Positions 1-11,492 of a stretch of 64,000 nucleotides of DNA are shown here, in pieces (the stretch's first letter is position 1; each line of letters begins with the position of its first letter). A model generated the notes under the pieces. It had not been told where the DNA came from, ran no database searches, and saw only the letters and a list, made by a program, of their open reading frames with translations. This DNA comes from Alnus glutinosa. Its lineage: Eukaryota > Streptophyta > Magnoliopsida > Fagales > Betulaceae. The stretch is taken from the NCBI RefSeq assembly GCF_958979055.1, contig NC_084894.1, forward strand, positions 23,715,616-23,779,615, in the 5' to 3' direction. The translations under genes and the position numbers were made by a program.

Positions 1-1035
1 ATATTTCAGTTTCAAATGTTTCTACACCTGGCTGGTGAAAAAATATATATGTAAGAGAAAGGATGAGATGATCCGCAGTGTGATTCATGAAAGCATGTGA
101 AGGACTGCTTATATAGAGATGATCATATGATAGTCGTTACGTGTTTGGTTGACTAATTAGGTAATCGAAGTTTTAAGTTTTGGAAAGAAGAGAAGCACCT
201 ACTGTTGTTGGCCCTATCTTTACTGTGGATCCTCAACATTGAGTGTCATTAAAGTTAATTTTTTTTTTTGAATAATTTTTACCCCCTCCCTTCTTATCTC
301 AAAGGACATTAATGTACGTTTCACCATTTTAACTTCATTAGGTGATAACGGTTTGATTATTCTATTACCATTTCTTTGGTAAAGGAAAAATAAAATAAAT
401 AAAAGGAAAAAGAAGAGATTATCTAGAAGACGTCAAAGAGAACTCTATAATTAATGCTAGCCTTTGTAGTCAATTGATATGAGCCTTTGGGATTGGAAGA
501 AAAAACAAAAAAAAAAAAACTCAAGAAAATTTTTGCCGAAATATTCATCCATGGAGTATTAGTTAATTACTGAAAAAAAAAGAAAAAGAAAATAGAGGGA
601 CTTAATTATCAATCTATATCTCTATGTACTTCCTCAGCACATCAAAAAATCCTTAACGGTTAGATTGGTGACCAAGTGGAAATCAAAGAGTTACCATCTT
701 CCAACGTCACCCCAGTCCTTTTTAGTTCATTTCAAGGCTCGTGTTCATGAAAGACTCGTTGGGGTATGCCTGCAGGTTGGTGATGGCTCCTAGCCTCCTA
801 AAGGAACAATGACTTAAATATATATATATATAGGAAATTCTTTGAAAGAGAAGGACATTTGACCCGACTTTCTTTTAAGCAAGAAAAGCAACAATGATGG
901 AGCTAGTTTAGGTTGTCGTTAGTTCTTAACCAAAATAACCAAACTAGTCGCTGAGGCTACCTTGATCATGAAGTTGAATCAACATCCAGCAATATATATA
1001 TTTTCCTTTATCAAAACCGGCTTGTGAAACAAATT
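1..1035 (-). promoter_or_regulatory. Promoter and 5' leader of a second laccase gene lying off the left edge
   Basis: This stretch is nearly collinear with 22088-23112, the upstream region of the laccase inside the window. The match runs from the leader through a TATATAAG box (minus strand, 108-115) to a shared end at about 1035, where similarity stops abruptly. By alignment, positions 1-2 correspond to the last two bases of the minus-strand CAT that encodes the start codon of the other copy, so the coding sequence of a paralogous laccase should start at the window edge and run left. That the outside gene is an intact laccase is inference. Confidence 0.75.
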
Positions 1036-1260
1036 TCTTCAACGAGGAGCTCTTCTTCAAAGTCCCCTCTCCTGAGGAATTTTTCCCAGAAAGGGTCCTC
1101 TCCCAAGTGCCGTCTTCCTCGGAGCTTCTCTCAGAAGAGCTCTTCGAATTCCATCAGCCGCAAGTGTAGTAGCCTAGCAAAGGAACAGAAGGCCAGGTTT
1201 TACATCATGAGGCGCTGCGTCGCCATGCTTGTTTGTTGGCACAAGCATGGTGATTCTTGA
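1024..1260 (+). CDS. RTFL: RTFL/DVL (ROTUNDIFOLIA-LIKE/DEVIL) small peptide, start codon missing
   Basis: The 78-codon reading frame ends in the RTF/DVL domain: a KCSSLAKEQKARFYIMRR segment followed by CVAMLVCWHKHGDS, the cysteine- and tryptophan-containing core typical of these plant peptides. DVL/RTFL peptides are membrane-associated and limit polar cell proliferation when over-expressed. The N-terminal half is rich in Ser and Lys, as in longer family members. No in-frame ATG precedes the domain: the frame opens after a TGA at 952-954, and the first plausible start is GTG at 1024. This point lies inside the end of the duplicated laccase promoter (shared until about 1035). The gene is therefore 5'-truncated, uses a non-AUG or spliced start, or has lost its ATG. 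Its position near ZIP2- and RDUF2-like genes suggests RTFL5, from remembered Arabidopsis gene order. The family call is firm; the functional status is not. Confidence 0.75.
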   Translation: MKQISSTRSSSSKSPLLRNFSQKGSSPKCRLPRSFSQKSSSNSISRKCSSLAKEQKARFYIMRRCVAMLVCWHKHGDS

Positions 1261-1456
1261 CTCTTTTTCCCTTCTTTATGCGAGATGGGTCATTGGGTTT
1301 TGTTCGAAAACTCATATAAATTTTTCTTTCCATCCGATCAAGAAGAGATTGGTGCCATATTTCTTGGCTCTTTTTTTTTTTTTCATTTACTTTAGATTCA
1401 ATCCGTTTGTAATTACAATTGAGTGGAGCTACAAAGTTGTAAAGAGTGTAAGAAGA

Positions 1457-1462
1457 GAGAGA

Positions 1463-1496
<34 letters not shown>

Positions 1497-1497
1497 A
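1457..1497. repeat. (GA)n microsatellite
   Basis: An almost pure GA run interrupted by one GACA lies about 200 bp downstream of the RTFL stop, possibly in its 3' UTR. The rest of 1261-2620 shows no gene; it is AT-rich with oligo-A and oligo-T runs. Confidence 0.9.
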
Positions 1498-2624
1498 CAT
1501 ATCAAATAGATTTCACTTATATCGATCTCAATACTAGCAAGAGTTCCAATTCCTCTGTTTGTGTCAAACGTCTCTGTTAGCTGATGATTTATTTTCCCCA
1601 CTTGGAGTGGGGTTAATTAGGTGCTAAATTTCTTGACCTCTTTTATTGTGTTCCTTTTTTCATCTTCTTTTTGTTTTGATGAGAGAGAGATTCGCTTCGA
1701 CTGTTGGAACTGCCAATATAATAAGACATTGTTAAGATTTTGATCTGCATTGGAAATGCAAGCCACCTTTCTCCCTTTGAGAAAAAGGGGAGTGAGTGTG
1801 GGTTGTCTTAAAAGTGACACCTTACCAAGTTTAGGGGGCGTTTGAAATTGCTTTGAAAAATAAAACTTTAAAAATTAAAAAAAAAAAAAAAGTTTTAAAA
1901 GTTCATTTTGACCTTCTTTTTAGTAAAGAAATCAAAATAGACTCTGATTATTATTTCTTGAAGTGTCATGTAATTAGTGCTAGTCACATTTGAATTCTCT
2001 AAAATTACTTATAAAATTCAATTTTATTTAATAATGTTAGAATATACAAAAAATATATTATATTTTTTTTCCAATATTTCATATTTGGTTGATATTATAA
2101 TATTTTCTGTTTACAGGTTAATTGTAATGATTACTATATTTTGTATTTACTCTAAATCCTATAAATAATAACTTTTGTATTGTAGATAAATAAGTCAATG
2201 AGTACAATACAGTGTTTAGAGTTAATTCGTAGTGGTGGACGTAGGTGTCTTATTTCCGTCTTTATTATTCTATTTTAAATTTCTACAAATAAAAAATTAA
2301 TGGAAGGTTTAGAACCAATTCATATTATGTTCGGTGTGAAAAATAAAGCATGACAGCTCGGCCCACCTTTGGTCCATATATAATACTTCGGTTTCACATA
2401 ATGAAAAGGCCATCCCACAACCTACTGTTGGCCACATAACCTGTCCCAAACGACGTGCATTAATTCAATGCACGAAGATAAAAATCCGACATCAATCTCC
2501 ATTCGTCCATCCACAACTTGCATGTCTTCTCATCCCATATTCTTTCATCCAACTTAATCCTTATCAATCCATACATAAGCATATGGCTGTTAATATTCAT
2601 TAGAAGTAGCAAGGGTGTTTAAGC

Positions 2625-2792
2625 GGTAAATTTTTGATATGATATTTGAATTTAATGTTGATCTAACAATTAATGATGTAAAAGTTCATGGGCCTTACTC
2701 ACTCTCAAAAGACGCCTTGAGAGAGGAGGGGTGTTCATGGCTTATAAAGTCTACAAGACAAGGATCTCTTAGCAATGTGGGACACTTTAACA
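2625..2792 (-). repeat. Fragment of an LTR-type repeat
   Basis: Read on the minus strand it begins TGTTAAAGTGTCCCACATTG and continues through a TATAAG box, the layout of many short plant LTR promoters. It directly abuts the TRIM element at 2793. No partner LTR was seen, so it is probably a solo or truncated copy. Confidence 0.4.
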
Positions 2793-3073
2793 TGTTAAAT
2801 CACCACTTGTCCCCAAAGCTTAAGCTGATAGGAAGAGGTAAATTTAATCACTTAATCAATACTTTAACACTCCCCCTCACGTGTGGGCTCGGACTTCCTT
2901 TTAATAGGTGAGGCCCAACACGTGGAATATTTAATTGAAATATGAGGTAAATGATCGAGTCAAGGTTCGAACTCAGGACCTTTGACTTTAATACCATGTT
3001 AAATCACCACTTGTCCCAAAAGCTTAAGCTGATAGGAAGAGGTAAATTTAATCACTTAATCAATACTTTAACA
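2793..3073 (-). mobile_element. TRIM (terminal-repeat retrotransposon in miniature), copy 1
   Basis: Two direct repeats of 77 bp (2793-2869 and 2997-3073) start TG and end CA. On the minus strand the inner end of the first LTR is followed by TGGTATTAAAG, close to the initiator-Met tRNA primer-binding site, and the far LTR is preceded by the purine tract GAGGGGGAG. With only 127 bp between LTRs it has no coding capacity and must use proteins of other elements. Related full copies lie at 53960-54226 and 59082-59348, and remnants at 23740-23820 and 46704-46830. No target duplication is obvious. Confidence 0.85.
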
Positions 3074-4075
3074 AAGGAATTTGCTTTGTTTAATTAAATG
3101 AATCGAATTAGAGTTAACTTATATAGTCTTTTATTCATATCTCGATACTACCTAAATCCGGCAAACAACATTTAGAGCTGATAACTTTTTACACGATATG
3201 AAATTAACGGGTTAGGATTGTAGAGTCTAATAGATTTAATTAAATAAATCAAATAAGTGCTAACTTATATAATCTTATATGCATGTCTCGAGACGACCTA
3301 AATTCTACACACAATTGCGAATTGTCACATCTAAAAGTCACATGGAAGGTTCTATTTTCAACTGCATTATGACCTTCATAATGTAATTCCTATTAGAGGG
3401 AGGGGGGACCACGACAATGGTGATCAATCAACCTCTTTGGATGGACTTGTGTCAGGGCCGAGACCAGAAAACAGAGGAAGCATGGTTCCCTTCATGTCAT
3501 CCAAATTAGACCATTTCCTATTTTCTTTTTATTTTTTTCATTCTTCTGTGACTGAAAGAATTACACGCAACACCTATTTTTCTGGTAGTTCTCTTAATCG
3601 TCTAATCAATACATATCCTTCCTCTCTACAAGTTTGTTTTGGCTTTAATCTTGATCAACCGATACTAGAGCAGAGGATTTGTGGACAGAATTTGGGAACA
3701 CCATATCTTTGTATATTATACAGATGAAATCTACCTAATAATATTTCTTCATTAACATACACCTTACATGTTATAGAGAATGTGAAGATGTTTTTGAATT
3801 ATGTGACAAAATGATGAATTGGAGGTGAAACTAAAACCTTTTGTTTAATTTTTAATGGGGTATTTGGACTCCAATGTACTAATTTTAAGGTGGCAAAGTT
3901 TGATGTGAACTAAAATCCATCATTTGGCGGGTTCCATACAGTTGATGATCAATTACATCATGCTTAGCTTAAATTGATAAAATAAAGACGTTTAATCTGC
4001 TTGGTTGCCTTAAAAAACTTTTCAATGGTTTCATGCCACACCTTAGCAAGAACAGATGCTATATATATATATATA
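3074..4075. other. Non-coding spacer between TRIM and gypsy element
   Basis: No gene was recognised. 3110-3330 contains two loosely similar AT-rich segments with the motif ttaacttatatag/gctaacttatataatc, resembling the dispersed repeat in the ZIP2 intron (27600 and 28140). A 97-codon frame at 3437-3727 has no recognisable domain and is not called. Confidence 0.5.
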
Positions 4076-4808
<733 letters not shown>

Positions 4809-4810
4809 AT

Positions 4811-4830
4811 TGGCGCCGTCTGTGGGAACG
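4811..4830 (+). promoter_or_regulatory. Primer-binding site of the gypsy element
   Basis: TTGGCGCCGTCTGTGGGAAC follows the LTR end after two bases. It has the TGGCGCCG start that is standard in plant Tat/Athila-group gypsy elements, where a host tRNA 3' end primes minus-strand synthesis. Confidence 0.8.
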
Positions 4831-4872
4831 ACGTGGTCACGTGTTCCCGTAAAGATACAATTAACGTTTACC

Positions 4873-6629
4873 ATGGTTAGTACGCTATTAACTCGAAGAG
4901 GAATGCAAGAAGAGGGTGCTCGTGAGGAAACAGGGAATTCGCATGATCCCCAAGCAGAGATAGTCCGTTTGAATGAGAAAATAGTGCAATTGGAAAGAGT
5001 GTTGCAAGATCGAGACCGGACGGAGCAGCAGAACACTAGGAAGGACCTCCCACATGATGGCCATGTGAATTCTAGGGATGCAAAAAAGTATGTAGAAGAG
5101 ACGATCGAGGGAGAAAGCAGTGCCGATGGGGATTATGAGCTCGCCAACCTCATCAAGGAGAATGAAAAGGAGAAAAAGGAATGGTCAGATAAGCTAGCAA
5201 AGCCAGAGCAACATTATGATTATCTAATGGGTTCTACCCAGTCCAGGGCTAGAGGAAAAGCTTCATTGGCTGATAACTTATTTTCAACTACCACATCTCC
5301 GTTTACGCACCAGATAGTGTCATGTCGGCTCCCAGATAAGTTCAAAATACCCAAAATACCTGTTTACACAGGATTAGGTGACCCAATTGAGCATTTGGCG
5401 AGCTTCCGTGCACATATAGTTTTGCATGCTACACCGGACGATGTGGCGTGCCGAGCTTTTCCCCTTACTTTGTCAGGGGAGCTCGAGAATGGTTTAGGAC
5501 TTTTTCGTCCCACTCACTCATGAACTTTGAGAGCTTAGCTAAGAAGTTCGCATCCCAATTCATGGCTGGTATTGTTCGGAAGAAGCCCGCGCAGCAGTTG
5601 ATGACCATTAGACAGGGTCCACAGGAGTCGTTGAGGAGTTACTTACTCCGTTTCAATCAAAAGAGGTTAGCTGCAGAAAACCAAAGTGAGCAATTTATCC
5701 ATTGTGCTATATATCAAGGCATTAGAAAAGATGGCGCCCTCATGGCGGATCTGGCAAGGAGGCCGGTGGAGGGACTGCAGGAGTTCTTGGATCAAGCAGA
5801 AGAATTCGTGAATCAAGAGGAAACTCTCCGTGCTTTTTGGGGAGCAGAAGAAGTCGCTAGGGAGAATCTGGTGACAGAGAAGAAGTTAAAACAAAGAATG
5901 ACCTCAGCTGGGAAGGAGGTCATAGAGCGCCGACCCGTTAAAAGAGTGGAGGATTACAACTGGACACCTATTAATGCCTCGTCAAAAGAAGTTCTCATGG
6001 AGATTAAGAAAGAACCCGATTATAAAAATACACCTCCGATAAAGGGAACGCCACACCCTCACAACCTTCATAAATATTGCCATTATCACGACTCTTATGG
6101 TCACTTGACGAATTCCTGTGTAGCTCTAAGGGAAATGATTGAGAGGTATATTGCTGACGGCAAGTTAACTCGCTTTCTTGCAAAACAGGAAAATCAGGCA
6201 GGTGCGCCACCTGTGCGGCGAGTACCTGGGAATCGGAATTCATCCAGACGTGAAGCATGTTCGGGAGCGCAATTGTATGGTCGAGAGAGGAAATCGGCCC
6301 AGCTGCCGAGAATTGATATGCACGCTAAGAAAGCAGTTCAAAGTGAGCGGAACAGAAGTTGGGGGCACCCAGACAACGCGGTGGATTTCCCTGAAATCCA
6401 GACTATTGCAAGGGGCTTTGGCGGGGGAGGTGAGACTTGTACAGCCCGCAGGTCTTATGCCAAAGAGATGAGAGGAGAATCCATTTACGCTGTCAGGAGG
6501 CCGTTGAAAATGGTGAAGCGAGAGAAGCTAACTATCGGATTCTCGGATGAAGATTACGAAGGGATTTATCTACCTCATGTAGATGCCCTTGTGGTTGCAA
6601 TGGTGATAGCGAATCGTAAAATACATTGA
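4873..6629 (+). pseudogene. gag: gag of the gypsy element (frameshifted)
   Basis: The first ATG after the PBS (4873) opens a frame with a coiled-coil-like N-terminus rich in Glu and Arg. It continues into a retrotransposon gag core and then a zinc-knuckle-like segment, KYCHYHDSYGHLTNSC (about 6070-6120), followed by LREMIERYIADGKLTRFL, as in Tat-lineage Gag. The frame is lost at about 5480, where one base appears to be missing near the LSG/GAREWFR junction, and resumes in frame 3 to a TGA at 6627-6629. That TGA replaces an expected Arg codon (CGA to TGA) immediately before the protease motif. Confidence 0.85.
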
Positions 6630-7061
6630 GTTCTAGTAGACAACGGCAGCTCAGCTGATATTCTGTATAAATCAGCGTTTGATTTGATGAAAATCGATAA
6701 GGAAAAGGTCTCTGCATTCCAATATCCTTTAGTTGGATTTGCAGGAGAGCAGGTGATGCCTCTAGGGTCGATTGAATTGCAGGTCACAGTAGGAACATCT
6801 CCTACACAAAAGACGATTCCGGTGAAGTTCCTTATTGTTGATCGACCTTCGGCTTATAATGCCATTTTTCGAAGGACTGCACAAGTGGAATTGAAAGCGG
6901 TAACATCTATACCGCACCTTAGCATGAAGTTCCCAACTGAAGACGGTGTAGAAGTGGTTCGAGGAGAGAAAAGAGCAGCTCGAGAATGCTACAATGCTTC
7001 TTTAAAAAATACTTCAGAAAGTGAGCTCCCCGACAAAGGGGCGACCCTTACAGAAAAATAG
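6630..7061 (+). pseudogene. Aspartic protease of the gypsy element
   Basis: Directly after the TGA at 6627-6629 the same frame reads VLVDNGSSADIL, the retropepsin active-site motif in the DNGSSADIL form typical of plant Tat elements (usual form D-T/S-G). It runs on through a flap-like VGTSPTQKTIPVKFLIVD and AYNAIFRRTAQ region and ends at a TAG at 7059-7061. The domain looks complete, but it is separated from Gag by a nonsense codon and from reverse transcriptase by a stop and a frameshift. Confidence 0.8.
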
Positions 7062-7179
7062 CAATTACAGACAAGGGGTCCGGCCAGAGATTTTGAAGAA
7101 ATAGAAGTCGGATCCCTAGGTCGAAAGCTCCGAATTGGTTCTCAGCTTCCGATGATCGAAAAGGAAAGTCTGGTGAAGC

Positions 7180-7576
7180 TTGCGGGGCCATATCGATGTT
7201 TTCGCTTGGGAGCATGATGAGATGCCCGGAATAGACCCCTCCATTATAGAACATCGTTTGAATGTCGATCCAAATTGTAAGCCTGTGAAGCAACGGCGAA
7301 GAACTTTTGCTCCTAAGCGTAATCAAGCAATTGCTGATGAAGTCAAAAAATTACTTGAAGCAGGATTTATTCGAGAGGTTGACTACCCGGAGTGGCTGGC
7401 TAACGTTGTGCTAGTGAAGAAAGCTAGTGGAAAGTGGAGGATGTTCGTGGATTTCACCGACCTCAATAAGGCTTGTCCGAAGGATTGCTTCCCTCTTCCT
7501 AGGATAGATCAACTTGTGGATTCGATCGCAGGACATGAAGTATTAAGTTTCATAGATGCATTTTCTGGTTACGATC

Positions 7577-7629
<53 letters not shown>

Positions 7630-8488
7630 TGTGACTGATCAAGAGGAGACATCGTTCATAACCAACCGTGGGCTCTACTGTTACACTATGATGCCCTTCG
7701 GGTTAAAGAACACCGGTGCGACTTTTCAAAGGTTAGTAAATAGAATGTTTCAAACCCAAATTGGACGCAATATGGAAGTCTATGTTGATGATATGCTTGT
7801 GAAGAGTTTAAGCTCGCGCGATCATGTTGCTGATCTAAAGGAAGCCTTCGAGACCCTAAGAAGATATCAGATAAAATTGAATCCGCAGAAATGTTCCTTC
7901 GGCGTCGCTTCATAAATTTTTTTGGGATTCCTGGTGTCCCAGAGAGGAATCGAAGCCAATCCTGACAAAGTTAAAGCCATTCTAGAAATGCAACCTCCTC
8001 GGACGATGAAGCAAGTGCAACAGCTGACTGGGAGATTAGCAGCTCTAAACCGCTTTGTCTCCCGGACCTCGGACAAATGTCTTCCCTTCTTCAATGTTTT
8101 AAAGAAAGCTTTCACTTGGACGGAAGAATGTGAAAAGGCTTTTGAAGAATTGAAAAATTATCTGGCTAACCTCCCACTCTTGAGTCGCCCGATGGAAGGG
8201 GAAATTCTTTATTTGTATTTAGCAGTATCACGATCTGCAGTCAGTTCGGTGCTGGTGAGAGAGGAGTCAGGAAAGCAAAAACCTGTGTACTTCACTACCA
8301 AAGTGCTACATGGAGCAGAGGAATGCTACCCCCGCATAGAGAAGCTGGCGTTCGCCTTAGTGACCTCGGCACGAAGGTTAACGCCTTACTTTCAAGCGCA
8401 TGCAATAAGGGTATTAACTGAATACCCCCTTAGAAAGATACTCCAGAAGCCTGACCTGTTCGGGAGACTCGTTAATTGGGCGATTTAG
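7180..8488 (+). pseudogene. Reverse transcriptase and RNase H of the gypsy element, split by an AT microsatellite
   Basis: The frame begins within HIDVFAWEHDEMPGIDP and continues through the RT fingers (VLVKKASGKWRMFVDFTDLNKACPKDCFPLPR, about 7410-7502) to SFIDAFSGYDQI. At that point an (AT)n run (7579-7626) replaces the next residues and shifts the frame. RT resumes as GLYCYTMMPFGLKNTGATFQ and the catalytic YVDDMLV box (near 7780-7800). A TAA near 7913 and another frame change precede the connection and first RNase H region (7922-8488), which ends in TAG where NWAIE is expected. The enzyme cannot be made from this copy. Confidence 0.9.
7579..7626. repeat. (AT)n microsatellite inside the reverse transcriptase
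   Basis: A pure AT run of about 24 repeats sits between the SGYDQI and QEETSF parts of the RT domain. It reads as alternating Tyr-Ile in two frames and joins two different reading frames, so it expanded after the element stopped needing its polymerase. Confidence 0.95.
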
Positions 8489-8794
8489 TTGGGGCAATTC
8501 GATATTGAATTCCATCCCCGGACATTGATAAAGGGGCAGGTCTTGGCAGATTTCATAGTTGAGATGAATGAAAATGTGGAGGCTAAGGGGCTCAAGAAAT
8601 CGTTGACTTGGATCTCTTACATGGATGGCGCGTCAGCAAATGGGCGAAGTGGTGCTAGAGTAGTTTTTTTGGGACCCAACCGAGAGAAATTCAGTTACGC
8701 TATTAAATTTGAATTTGTTGCCACCAACAATGAAGCCGAGTATGATGCTTTTAGCTTTAACGATGGCGCGAGAGATGGGAATATTGAACCTTGA
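8489..8794 (+). pseudogene. Second (archaeal-type) RNase H region of the gypsy element
   Basis: The frame reads QFDIEFHPRTLIKGQVLADF and then SYMDGASANGRSGARVVF and ATNNEAEYDAF. This second RNase H module, with D in YMDGA and E in NNEAEY, is the dual-RNase H arrangement known from the Tat clade. The frame stops at 8792-8794, and translated remnants of the domain (VVEQVINGSF) continue in another frame. Confidence 0.75.
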
Positions 8795-8904
8795 GATTCT
8801 CGGATTGTCGTTGAGCAGGTGATCAATGGCAGCTTTGCAACACAAGAAGGAAGAATGTCCCAATATCTTGAAAAATCCACCGATACTATTGTAACTTTTA
8901 TAGG

Positions 8905-10314
8905 GTGATTTTGACAAAAATCCCTAGGGAAGAAAATAGCGTGGCAGATGCTTTATTGATGATTGGTTCGAGAATAGATCCGGTGGCACCAGATGGTGAT
9001 TATAAGGTTCTGTTCAAATCACGGCCATCGGTGTTTTTAACCGCAGAAGCGTTGCAAGTAGATGAGGTGGAGCCTGAGTGGGGTGCATAAGTTATACGAT
9101 ACTTAAAGACTGGGGAGCTCCCCTCAATTAAAGAAGAAGCCCGTAAGGTCGTCCACCACTCAGCGTGTTACGTGTTGATTGACGGCATCCTATATAGGCG
9201 TGGATACTCCCTCCCTTTGTTAAAGTGCTTGTCCAGAGTAGATGTTGATTATGTCCTAAGGGAAATGCATGAGGGAGTATGTAGGAATCTTTCAGGAGGT
9301 AAAATGTTGGTGAACAAAGTTATAAGGGCTGGATACTACTGGCCAACTATGAGTAAAGATGCGACTGATTTGGTAAGGACTTGTGATGTGTGCCAAAGAT
9401 TTGCCTGTATCACGAAAAATCCTCCAGAGTATTTGCATTCGATTACATCGCCATGGCCGTTTGCTAAATGACGGGTGGATATAGTGGGTCCGATGCCGCT
9501 AGGCAAGGGTAACAAGAAGTTTGTGGTAGTTGCCGTTGACTATTTTACTAAATGGGATGAAGCGGAAGCACTTGCCTTAATTACAACTGATAGTGTTATC
9601 AAGTTTCTTTGGAAGTCAGTCATATGTAGATTTGGAATACCATATGCCTTGGTGACTGATAATGGAAAGCAATTTGATTGTGTGCGTTTCCAGGAATGGT
9701 GTTCTGAACTTGGTATAAGAAATAACTACTCAACTCCTGTTTTCCCGAAGTCCAACGGACAAGTGGAAGCCACAAATAAAACATTGATGCAAATTTTGAA
9801 GAAGAAGCTTAGCAAAAAAAAAGGAGCTTGGGTAGAATCTCTGCCAGAAGTGCTCTAGTCTTACAGGACCATCGTTAGGACCCCTACTGGGGAAACACCG
9901 TTTGCCCTGAGTTATGGGATGGAAGCTGTAATACCTGCAGAAGTGGGATCTCCAAGCTTCAGTGTAGCTCATTATAATCCGGGATTGAACGAGGAAGGGG
10001 TAACTTTGCATCTGGATTTATTACAAGAACGGTACAATGATGCTAGCATAGTATGGACTGCTTATCAGCGTCGCGTTGCCAAATATTTTGATAAGAAGGT
10101 CAGGCTCAGGGAATTTAAGATTGGTGATTGGGTTTTGAGGAAAGTCAACCTCATGACTCGAGAGCCTGACAATGGTAAGTTAGCTCCGAAATGGGAAGGA
10201 ACTTACAGAATCACCAGTACCAGCAAGAATGGCGCTTACCACTTGGTCACAAAGGAAGGAAGACCGGTGCCAAGAGCATGGAATGCGGAGCACCTTAAAA
10301 AGTACTACTTTTAA
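8905..10314 (+). pseudogene. Integrase of the gypsy element, interrupted by TGA and TAG
   Basis: After a PREENSVADAL linker, the zinc-binding N-terminus (about 9172-9471) reads MHEGVCRNLSGG...CDVCQRFA. The second zinc His is replaced by Leu (NLSGG where NHSGG is usual). A TGA at 9472-9474 stands where Trp is expected before VDIVGPMPLG. The catalytic core (9475-9858) keeps D (VAVDYFTKW), D (LVTDNGKQFD) and E (NGQVEATNK), then a TAG at 9856-9858 again replaces Trp. The C-terminal part (to 10314) ends RAWNAEHLKKYYF. Both stops look like G-to-A transitions of TGG. Confidence 0.9.
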
Positions 10315-10594
10315 CTTTTTGATGCTGTAATATGGTTTCTTTTGCTACAGTAATATGATATGTACAAATGAAGTATTTCTTTTAGGACTGTAAGCGAGCA
10401 GAGCTACTCGTGAGCATACTCGGACTCGGCTCGACGAAGCTCGACTCGGGATCGGTTCATTTATTAAACGAACAGAGCTTGAACATTTTTTTAAACTCGT
10501 TTAATAAATGAGCTGAACATGTCAATACTCAGCTCGGCTCGGAGTATGATCGTGAACAAAGCTCGTAGAAACTCGACTCGGCTCGATAGGCTCG

Positions 10595-10597
<3 letters not shown>

Positions 10598-10653
<56 letters not shown>
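10598..10653. repeat. (AT)n microsatellite in the hAT left end
   Basis: A run of about 28 TA units follows the left subterminal repeat zone. Confidence 0.9.
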
Positions 10654-10656
<3 letters not shown>

Positions 10657-10745
10657 GAAGTTAAATATTAAAATATAATAATATTTTAAAAACCTAACTA
10701 GTACTTTTTTTTTTCTTTTTTTATCAGTTTTGTTGCCTTTGTTTT

Positions 10746-10784
10746 GGCCGTTGGATCTTCATCAATGATGAAGATCCAACAGCC
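10746..10784. repeat. Near-perfect 39-bp palindrome in the hAT left flank
   Basis: Two 19-bp arms (10746-10764 and 10766-10784) are inverted copies with one mismatch around a single A. The core is TTGGATCTTCATCA. It lies between the subterminal repeats and the transposase leader. Confidence 0.85.
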
Positions 10785-11443
10785 AAAAAGAGATGGAGGG
10801 AGAGATATGTTTTAGGTTTAGCCGTTTAGGGTTTCTTTCTTTTCTCTCATTTTTGTCATTTCCGCCGCTCACTTTCTTAGTTTCTTCTCGACTCTTCGTT
10901 TCTCACCTCGACAAAATCAACTCACTCAAGGAGAGTAAATGCTCTCAACCACTCACCTGCTGCATTCAATGAGATTTGATCTCATCTATCTCACAAACGT
11001 CTCTAAGACTCTAACCCTCACCCCCAGCAGCTTTTCCTCCAGATTCTCTCAACCCCTCTCTCAGCCTCTCTCATCCTTTCTCTGTACCAGTAGATCTTGA
11101 GGCTTCACATCTACGATTTTCAGTCAAATCTTGAGCATGAGGACGACAACCCACACCACGATTCACATGCTTCAGCTTCATCGGCTTATGGGTTGTATAA
11201 ATATATATTTTTTTTTGTTATTTACTCTTTGTTCTTTGTTTCGTCAGTTTGGTTCATCTCCTGTAGAAAGAACTCTAAGATTTGAGTGCTTTGTCCAAAA
11301 ATCTCAAAGGCCTTCTGATTTTTTTGGTGAATCTCTTTTTCTCCTTCATCCTTTTAGCCTATCTTCTGATTTTGTTCATCTTCTCTCACTCTTTCTTGCC
11401 ATATCTTTTGCCCTAAGTCTTGGGTCTAAGATAACCGAGAAAG

Positions 11444-11446
<3 letters not shown>

Positions 11447-11489
<43 letters not shown>
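11447..11489. repeat. Poly(A) tract in the transposase leader
   Basis: A run of about 43 A residues lies upstream of the transposase start within the hAT element. Confidence 0.9.
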
Positions 11490-11492
<3 letters not shown>

